Assembly (NCBI GenBank): GCA_028753945.1
Contig: JAPNXP010000001.1
Coordinates: 16,296,501 to 16,360,500 of the forward strand
Origin: Hexactinellida sp. DTS-2022
Lineage: Eukaryota; Porifera; Hexactinellida
DNA: 64,000 nucleotides
Direction of reading: 5' to 3'
How positions within the stretch are numbered: the first letter of the stretch is position 1; each line of letters starts with the position of its first letter. This document shows positions 56,901 to 64,000 of the stretch, piece after piece. The position numbers were made by a program, and so were the translations under genes. The notes below the pieces were generated by a model. That model did no database searches and was not told the DNA's origin. It worked only from the letters and a program-made list of their open reading frames with translations.

Positions 56901-59057
56901 AAGAATAAATCCGTCATAGTATTTCCCAACTTTCTTATAAAACATGTATAATATTATATAACTAAAATGAGCACAGTTATTCTAAGTTTTGAAAATTGAA
57001 CTTTACTGTAATTAGTCTGTTGTAAATGTTGGTTTACTCTATTACTATAACCAGGGATACTTTATATCCAGACAGTTTACTTTACGTCTTTGGTATAAGA
57101 ACATATTTCTCGATTCCCAACGATGTTCTTAGAACTTAGAAAATCATACTACAGTATACTCGGCACAGTAAAACTGTGTTGAATATAAAATGTTGGAAAG
57201 TACTTGTGGAGTTAATTAATTAATTAAAAATTATTGTCTTTCCAACCCTATATGGGTAGGAACCTCATTACAGTAGAATCTGGAATTTGTATCAAACAAT
57301 ATTATTTGTATTAAAAATGATTTAATGAGAACTGAAAAGTGTTCATATTAACCGGATTAACCGTGCGAGTACTAACGAGGTTCTACTGTATCTGAATGTA
57401 TCATATAAGTAGCACTAACTTACCTCCTCTACTTGCTTGCTATTGAAGTTAGACAGACCTATGCTCCTAGCTAGTCCCAGGTGTACACACTCCTCCATTG
57501 CTTTCCACGTATCCACATAAGACACATCTGAGTACTTGATGGTTCCATCGACGTTAAATGGGACCAACTCATCACTTCTTTCGAACCCAGTAGGCCAGTG
57601 TATGAGGTATAGATCCACATACTCCAGTTGCAGGTCCGATAGAGTGTGTTTGAGAGCCGGAATAACGTCTTCGGGATAATGCTTTGTGTTCCACAGCTTT
57701 GAGGTTATGAAGATATCCTTCCTGTCACATACACTGCCTATCTTCTCTTTAAGAGCTATGCCGACCTAAGAAAACACAGATAGCAAATAACTAGTCTGTA
57801 AGGAATAATCCAGGAGCGCGAGACGCTTCTTTGGAGTATTATTTTTGGAAATTAAATTATTAATATGGAGCGCGAAAAATTGAATCTTCTCTCATACCGT
57901 TAGGCGAATGAAAGTTGCAGTAGACCAGGATTAGGAGCGTATTTACAAATGACTGTATAGTACACTGTTAGTCTGTAATATAAATTTTCAAATGTCAGAA
58001 GTATGTTTGCGCAAAAAATATTTTTAAAATTTAAAATAGTATTAACTGAAACAAGCTAATTTGACTCCCAATTATATATGATTCATTTAATAATCGACAA
58101 AAAGAACGTCTTCAGATAAAAACTAAACGTAAGGTGCCGTTAAAACGTACATAACGAAAAATTCTAAGAAAATTAGACTCCCTATGTCACGCTTCATATT
58201 TGACCTATTTGTAATACAAAATGGATGTTCTATCTAACATTGGTTGACCCCATCCCCTCTTAGGGGTGTACTGTGACAGTGTACATGATGTTTGACTAAA
58301 TTGACTGGCACCTAACGTAATACTTCCAAAAGATAAAAATCTTGAAATAGGAGTATGCATTGCGTAAGGTTTAAATTAATTTACGAGATAATTCAGTAAA
58401 TATAAATAAACTATATATTTTATGCTTACAAATAAAGCAATAAATTAAAAACAGAGTAGAAATTAAACAGATCAGATTACTCCTCTTATAATGGAAATGT
58501 GCAGTCTACTCTACTCCACTTATTCGGGAAATTTTAGGAAAGCACACAATATTCTTCTTAATTAAATTCTAATTATTTGTCCTAGAGTTTATAATAATTC
58601 TTAGTGAATAAGGTAACTGTGTATTTGAGAACCATGGATAAAAGTAAAGAATAAATAGTTGAGATTTAATCAGAAACATTCTTGTGAAAAATAATACGTA
58701 AATTAATATTGGTATACGCAAGTACAGTGGAACCTCGGTAATCCGAACTCGTTCGGACAAGTCAAATAAGTACAGATAATTTAAGACTAAACAAATTCTT
58801 GGAATAAGAGTGAAGATAAATCTAACAGAAACCAAGAAATAACTAACCTCAGTTTGGTTGCCATAAGCAGCAGCACAGTCTATGTGTCTGTATCCAGCGT
58901 CTAACGCAATACGGACAGCCTCGGATACCTGACCGGGCTCGGATTTCCAAGTTCCCAATCCAAATATAGGCATTTCAGCTCCGGTGTTGAGTTTAACGGA
59001 ATGAGCCATGGCACTAATTAGCAAGAATACAATGCTAGATACGAATAACAATGTCAT
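53969..59057 (-). CDS. Aldo-keto reductase (AKR1-like), three exons
   Basis: Exons on the minus strand are 59057-58848, 57765-57424 and 54430-53969, all phase 0, with donors GAG|GTTAGT and GAG|GTAAGT and acceptors TTTCTTAG and TGTTAAG. They total 337 codons. The AKR set is present: [18 protein letters not shown] (D60, Y65), ITSKLWN (K93), LIHWPTG (H126), then [14 protein letters not shown] and [29 protein letters not shown], and [10 protein letters not shown] near the NADPH site. These enzymes reduce carbonyls with NADPH. The first 16 residues ([16 protein letters not shown]) look like a signal peptide, but a second ATG (MAHSVKL) is the usual cytosolic AKR start. Intron 2 contains the sphingosine kinase gene. 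The upstream flank is transposon from 59071. Confidence 0.9.
55017..56644 (+). CDS. SPHK: Sphingosine kinase, intronless, one apparent frameshift
   Basis: The start (55017-55244) gives 75 codons of the PH-like N-terminal part ([15 protein letters not shown]...DDVVGVKV). The remainder (to 56644) is in another frame, joined near 55210-55250 by one lost or gained base. The catalytic domain has [12 protein letters not shown] (nucleotide loop, here lacking the usual GGKG), [16 protein letters not shown] (catalytic Asp and ATP site), [11 protein letters not shown], and [21 protein letters not shown] (lipid-binding region). A Pro-rich insert ([17 protein letters not shown]) and the [13 protein letters not shown]-terminus follow. 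The enzyme makes sphingosine-1-phosphate. It lies wholly in intron 2 of the reductase on the opposite strand. Codons are much GC-richer than its surroundings. The total of about 542 residues lies between SPHK1 and SPHK2 lengths. Confidence 0.88.
56645..57423. other. Reductase intron 2, 5' part, with a MITE remnant
   Basis: 57269-57390 has TACAGTAGAATCTGG at one side and ACGAGGTTCTACTGTA at the other (pogo-like). Otherwise AT-rich, non-coding. Confidence 0.5.
57766..58847. other. Reductase intron 1 with repeat pieces
   Basis: 57805-57970 is an inverted copy of the dispersed repeat at 41566 and 48078 (AGGAGCGCGAGACGCTTCT). 58725-58780 begins CAGTGGAACCTCGGTAATCC, one end of a pogo-like MITE without its partner. 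Confidence 0.55.
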
Positions 59058-59070
59058 ATATGGTCTCCGG

Positions 59071-60258
59071 GCGGTGCTGCCAAGTGAGTTCAGATAATTT
59101 CCTGGAGATTGACCATAAATTTACGGAGAAATTAAATTTTTTACGGAGCATTCTAAAATTCCACGACCCAAAAGGTCTTAATTAATTACCTAGAAACAAT
59201 CATTGTATGATAGACTGTATTGAATTCACTAGATAATATTTTATTCTATAAGACGATGATTTTGACCTTTGGTGACGTCAAAAAGGAAAAAAAATGTCCG
59301 AATAATTTATAAGGGGGTTGGCCGGGGGTCTGGGGGGTAACCCCCCACCTTTTTTTTGAGTTATATACACTCAGAAGTAATTTTAAACGCTAATTTCTTT
59401 ATAAGGAGCCATAATTCAAACTTGAGGCTGAAGTTTCTTAATTATTTTGACAATTTCAGCCTAAATTTCAGTCAATTTCAGTTTCGAAGGGGGGGCCCAG
59501 GCCCCCTGGGCCCCCCCTGGATCCGCCTCTGATATTAGTTTGGTACCCTTTCTCCTGAATCCACTAGAGAATTAACTACACAAGTCCTGTTTATAGATTG
59601 AATATGTGATTAGTCAAATTGAGTATATCCCCCAATCTAACAATTTGAAGAGAAATAGTAATGTGATATACCTTATTATAGGAAATTAACGCGAAGGAAA
59701 TTAACGCTCCATGAAATTAACGCGAATTGGAGCTGAACATTTTCAAATACATGAAATTAACGCGAATAAATTTTATAAAAAAATTTCAGGATTATTAATC
59801 TCCTGATTTAATACTATTATTGTGCCCAAATAGGCTTCCAATCTACTTGATAGACATGGTATATCCTTTCAAACTAGTTGCACATCTGAAAATATGTAGC
59901 TCGGTTGTTTGTCCATCCATTGTATAATTTTGATAAATAGCAGGAAACTAAGGTCATGGATATTAACGCTCCATGAAATTAACGCGATTTGGAGAAATTC
60001 GCGTTAATTTCATGGCGCGTTAATTTCCTATAATAAAGTAATCAGAGTATTCTGTGATTGCAATTATCAATCACTTATAAAACATAAATAATGATAAGAT
60101 GGTTCACTTTTAATATCAAAACGCAATTTAATGTTAAACAAAAAGTTTTAAATTTATTTCGCTAGAAATAGGTAGAAATAAGTCTTCATAAGTAGATACG
60201 TAGATAGGGGTCATATTTACGTAGTCTACGTAAATTTACGGAGATTTGGCAGCACTGT
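59071..60258. mobile_element. Inverted-repeat element next to the reductase start codon
   Basis: The left end GGTGCTGCCAAGTGA, followed by CTCCTGGAGATTGACCATAAATTTACGGAG-like text, pairs with the right end CGTAAATTTACGGAGATTTG, GCAGCACTG. The left edge is about 13 bp upstream of the reductase ATG. It encloses another element. 59450-59535 holds GGGGGGCCCAGGCCCCCTGG and CTGGATCCGCCTCTG, the end of yet another transposon. Confidence 0.6.
59673..60036. mobile_element. MITE with TTATTATAGGAAATTAACGC ends
   Basis: 21 bp perfect inverted ends (TTATTATAGGAAATTAACGC plus G). CATGAAATTAACGCGA repeats six or so times inside in both orientations. Confidence 0.85.
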
Positions 60259-61274
60259 ATTAAATGCACGTCTGGATTTTACTTCGATTTAATTGGGAAA
60301 AAGAAGTAAAGGAAATCAGTGCATTTCTTTCCACCAAAGTTATAAACAGTTCAAATTAGTGCTGGAAGCACTTTCTAGGATTTAATTTCGTGCTAAAAAG
60401 TCAGTAGTCAATTGGAATATTCGTTTGAAATGATTGAACGAATATTCGTTTCGAAACGAATATTATACGGAAATTTGTTGACTACTTTGGGCAACAACAT
60501 GACTTTGTTTAGCATGGAGTGATCGTAAATATAATTTCGTACCTGAACTAGCTGATTATTAGTTAACTTCTGTCTAATACACTTTGTAACTATTATTAAT
60601 CATTATAACATTAACATAAACCATAGCATGCTATGCATAAACCTATTTTTCAATGTATTTTGTGTCTTGAAAATGATTTAATGCTTGGTCATTTAAACGA
60701 TCGAATATTCGTCCGTTTAGAAAAAGTTTCATTCGTTTCAGCCCTAATTCCCTAAATGTTAATATTTTGGGGCGAAAAGAAATTGTTTTTATGTGAAAAT
60801 CTATCTAATAGAACCCTAAGAACTTAACATGAATTTCAGCTTAGGTATTACTGAATTGTTAACTTAGGAATTATTATATTTTTTGAGAGAATGTAACCAA
60901 GCAATGTGATATCGCATATAAATATATCATGGTATAGTAGTTCCAAATTGTCAAGTTAAAGCATTTTAATTAATTCTTTATAAGCACCAGTAAATCAATC
61001 TTACATCATGGTGCACAGTGCAATTTGTGTCCATATCTTATGTCAATTTCTAATTTCTAATATCCTAATCAAAATTGGGGTATATAATCACGCTGAATTA
61101 GCAATAGTTATAATGATTAGCTGAGGTACAAAGGCGTACCATGTGAATATCCAAATACTCGAATTACTAACTAAAATTATGTCCCTTAACTTGTATCTTG
61201 ATTAAGTATTGAATGCCAATCATATAAATATACAAAAGAAATTAGAACATTACAAGCAAATTGATTTCATAGTG
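60259..61274. other. AT-rich stretch upstream of the membrane-protein gene
   Basis: 60400-60480 and 60700-60745 hold AACGAATATTCGTTTCGAAAC-like inverted motifs. AATTAGTGCTG (60355) and CAGCCCTAATT (60738) may be ends of a MITE. No gene. Confidence 0.45.
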
Positions 61275-62483
61275 ATGAATTACTCAATTGAAAATCCAGA
61301 AAATGTACAGAGGGCAGCATCCATATACTCTAAGATTTATAATTTAAATACAATGGTTAACAATGTCTTTGTACCATTTTTATACATAAACTTTTTCGTC
61401 ATGTTGTTGCTCTCTACTTCATGGGCTACATATTTAGTTCGGAAATTATTCGAAGACTATCGAAAAGAAAAATTGAAATCCAAGCTAAGAATGAGTATAG
61501 ATAATAATGTTTGGAAAAACTCGATGAATAATTTTAAATCCAATCGAACAAAGAATTCATTTTTGTTGGCTATCTGCTTGTGTGAAGTCGGAACCACAGT
61601 CTCTGCAATTTGTAGTATCGCGAATTTTATTCCTTTTTCAATAAGCTATACTCATTCTATACAGGATGCGTTTAATCAATATAAAGAAATGTACGGTTTT
61701 TTAAGTGGGATTGTTACTTATTTAAATTTGGAAACAATTCGAGCATACCGTATTTCTAATGCAATTACTGCAATGTCTGTATACCTCACTGCATTATTTA
61801 TAAGGATCTTAACACAATACATGGTGCATCAATACAGTTATTACAAACCAAATCTAAATTTGAAAACAGAGGTTTTTGTGTCTCTGTACGTTGTTCTCCC
61901 TTTATTCATTATGGGAATAATCTCTGATCTGATTATGATATTTTACTTGTGCATAATTTTCGTCATATTCCGTGAGTTCATTCTTCTATTAATTGCCAAT
62001 AAGAAATTATGTTTATTACTGAAACAACGTCTTAATGATGCTACCCTTCATGAGAATCAACCGGACTACATAATACTATATTACAGAATTGTTTGTCGTG
62101 AGTACAAGTGTTCTTCTAGAATCTTTCTATTTGGTTTTTTCCTTCAAATAATGGGCCTGTCTTTATATTGTATCCAACCAATAATGATGGCAATTGTCCG
62201 AGATTGGAGCCAGCATGTTTCTTACAACTCAAAGGACTATATTAATCTTAACACATTTAATATTAGCTTATATATTTATGATCAAATTATAAATTCAGCG
62301 GAACTGGTTCTATTAACTCTGGGCACTAGCTTACAGATAATCCTTTATATGATTGTATCACTGAAACTTTTGTTAAGAACTGTTTGTAGCAAGATTCGAC
62401 AAACTAGAAAATTTCATTCTGCTAAAGCTGCAATTAAAATCATGATCGAGAGAAATCAATCTGCTTACTTACAGAACAATTAA
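61275..62483 (+). CDS. Orphan multi-pass (about seven-TM) membrane protein, intronless
   Basis: The first ATG in frame is at 61275 (MNYSIENPENV), giving 402 residues. An upstream TTG at 61209 is in frame but is not a normal start. An N-terminal segment of about 30 residues with an N-glycosylation site (NYS) leads into hydrophobic segments: FLYINFFVMLLLSTSW, FLLAICLCEVGTTVSAICSI, MSVYLTALFIRIL, VSLYVVLPLFIMGIISDLIM with FYLCIIFVIF, FLFGFFLQIMGLSLYCIQPI and LVLLTLGTSLQIILYMIVSL. That is about seven in all, with a basic C-tail (SKIRQTRKFHSAKAA). A receptor of the GPCR or gustatory-receptor kind is possible, but I see no DRY or NPxxY motif, so I do not assign a family. No introns and no transposon motifs. 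Confidence 0.65.
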   Translation: MNYSIENPENVQRAASIYSKIYNLNTMVNNVFVPFLYINFFVMLLLSTSWATYLVRKLFEDYRKEKLKSKLRMSIDNNVWKNSMNNFKSNRTKNSFLLAICLCEVGTTVSAICSIANFIPFSISYTHSIQDAFNQYKEMYGFLSGIVTYLNLETIRAYRISNAITAMSVYLTALFIRILTQYMVHQYSYYKPNLNLKTEVFVSLYVVLPLFIMGIISDLIMIFYLCIIFVIFREFILLLIANKKLCLLLKQRLNDATLHENQPDYIILYYRIVCREYKCSSRIFLFGFFLQIMGLSLYCIQPIMMAIVRDWSQHVSYNSKDYINLNTFNISLYIYDQIINSAELVLLTLGTSLQIILYMIVSLKLLLRTVCSKIRQTRKFHSAKAAIKIMIERNQSAYLQNN

Positions 62484-63220
62484 CCTCGTATCTTGTAATT
62501 GGCTTAACTAACAGAAGAAATATTGGGTCTATTGTAAAAACATTCTAAAATTAATCACACATAAATATAACGCTTTTAAACTTCATTCATTATTAGTATT
62601 ACATACAAGTTTGGAGTTTCAATTATTTGTCATAAAATGTTTGATTTGTAATATTATTGTTATATAATTCTGTTGTTTATTATTTGTATAAATCGTAATT
62701 AAATTTTTTAAGGCTTTGACATATTTGGGACAACAGTGAATTGCCAATTGTTGGACATGATTTTACTGGCTTTTGATTAAATAAGAATTTCTGAATTCAC
62801 TAATTATGTCACAATCGTATAACATCCCCACAATACATTTCACACAAACTTGAGGTGTGTGTCACCGATCCGTCGCAAAGCGACCGATACCGAAGGGCTC
62901 GTTAACCTTATATAGAAAGGTGAAAAACATATTACTCACATTACACAATTATTTGAAGTGATCCAAATTGAATTCCTATTCGCTAATTAATGATACATTT
63001 CTTGTGTCTAACCTCATCAGATTAAGAGATATAATAAGTACACAATGGACCCAACTTCCAGGACCCGAGTATGACTGCCTTCAATATTTGATTAATGAAA
63101 GTACAGTATGCTCCCAGTGGCGGATTAACTGCACTTGGGGCTTGAGGCTAATTGCCTTTGAGGCCCCTCTTATATACTGACACCTTTTTTGCTAAACAAT
63201 AAGTTTCTACATAATACCGA
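62484..63220. other. Gene-free stretch with a family B Helitron 3' end
   Basis: 62849-62902 (AACTTGAGGTGTGTGTCACC, CGTCGCAAAGCGACC, CGAAGGGCTCG) is the hairpin tail of family B without its body. 63120-63175 has CAGTGGCGGATTAACTG, an eroded transposon end. Confidence 0.5.
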
Positions 63221-63659
63221 CGAGCCCTTCGGTCTCGGTTTCTTTGAGACAGATCGATGCTACGCACCTCAAGTTAACAGCCACAAGTCGGCCTTATCCC
63301 TCACCATTTCTACCATGGAGGATTTTGATACATCCCTTTCTACCATTTTCAATTGTTTTAGGTTGTGTACCAATAATAGCCGTTGAAAGCTTACTTCTAG
63401 GTAGATTTTGAGTTTTTAGGCATTTGTTTACCTATTTTTGTAAGCAACAACAACAAATATTTATATTTGAAATTTATAATTGCGAAATTGGAAATCAGCA
63501 TACTCGTTTACCTTTTATAACATTTGTTACATCTTATAATATTTGGAACTTAGTCTCTATCTCAATTATACATGCGGTTTTTATTCCCCCATCACTTTAA
63601 TACAATCCGGACAAACACAGACACACAAACAAACAACAATCGAGGTTTATAAATATGGA
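63221..63659 (-). mobile_element. Family B Helitron-like element, inverted
   Basis: CGAGCCCTTCGGTCTCGG at its left, then AACTTGAGG complement, one 141 bp unit (AGCTTACTTCTAGGTAGATT, GCAACAACAACAAATATT), and CAAACAAACAACAATCGAGG, ending near AAATATGGA. Eroded relative to 38628. Confidence 0.55.
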
Positions 63660-64000
63660 TTTAAGTAGAAGAAGCAATTTTTATTTATACCAAATTGGTG
63701 GCCTTAATACCCTCTAATTTTTGATCAAACACGACTTTTTTCGGGGGCTCTAGGGGAAAAAATGCTATTTTGGGTGATCCCCTGAAAAAATCCTTAGAGG
63801 GAACACTGCTACCAATAACCCAAATCTCAATGTTGAAAATGTAAACCTTGTCTGTCTGAAATACCAAAAAACCACACGGACCGAATATTTCGAGACAAGC
63901 CTATAATGGTGTACGATCTGTGTACCTAAGGATGATGATCTGTGTACCTAAGGATGATGATTTGTGTACTTTTTGTTATATGGGAGGAAGTCATATTCGC
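63660..64000. repeat. Window end with a 22 bp tandem repeat
   Basis: 63911-63980 has three units of ATCTGTGTACCTAAGGATGA. No gene is visible. Confidence 0.6.

Noticed and set aside
61209-61274. Upstream extension of the membrane-protein frame
   Set aside because: It would start at TTG. The first ATG is at 61275, so the extension is not used in the call.

Overview
The window is nuclear DNA of an invertebrate animal. It is AT-rich and repeat-dense. Host-type genes (sphingosine kinase, aldo-keto reductase, Artemis-like nuclease, sugar-type transporter, C2H2 zinc fingers) either lack introns or have a few, with GT/AG splice sites. The transposon families are typical of marine invertebrates: DIRS/YR retroelement, Ty3/gypsy, Helitrons, two MULE types, hAT and pogo MITEs. 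I cannot name the species. A non-bilaterian such as a sponge, or another marine invertebrate, is only a guess.

Layout. 1-11.5 kb: remains of a C2H2 zinc-finger array, a broken DIRS-type retroelement, tandem Helitron-like elements, and a roughly 2.9 kb element with about 470 bp inverted arms around a decayed nuclease-like gene (6.9-9.8 kb). 10.5-11.5 kb and 25.5-26.8 kb: two zinc-finger genes duplicated with their flanks. A third relic lies at 0.5-1.06 kb, and the window opens in the 5' flank of a fourth copy. 11.6-17.3 kb: Helitron pieces, MITEs and a 1.3 kb foldback element. 17.3-22.0 kb: a complete Ty3/gypsy element with 159 bp LTRs, CTAA target duplication and initiator-Met tRNA primer site, but with a frameshifted interior. 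22.7-25.2 kb: a dead FLYWCH-MULE transposon with terminal inverted repeats, cut by a hAT MITE.

27-38 kb: a lone Abi-like exon, a Helitron with a nested Tc1-like MITE, an NHL-repeat pseudogene and an intact 804-codon Mutator-like transposase with AT-hook and PHD finger. 38.6-46.2 kb: two convergent Artemis/SNM1-like genes; one encodes a C-terminal membrane anchor and the other has lost it. 47.7-49.2 kb: nested hAT-like elements. 50.9-52.3 kb: an SLC2-like transporter broken by a 26 bp palindrome. 54-59 kb: a three-exon aldo-keto reductase whose second intron holds a sphingosine kinase on the opposite strand. 61.3-62.5 kb: an orphan intronless multi-pass membrane protein. The rest is MITEs and Helitron ends.

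The genes do not form one pathway; the unifying theme is layers of transposon insertion. Several insertions are dated by exact target duplications (8237, 13409, 17319, 23282, 41909, 47737). The best candidate for something undescribed is the long-TIR element carrying a PIN/FEN-like gene with a cysteine-rich tail. The paired Artemis-like genes with and without a tail anchor come next.
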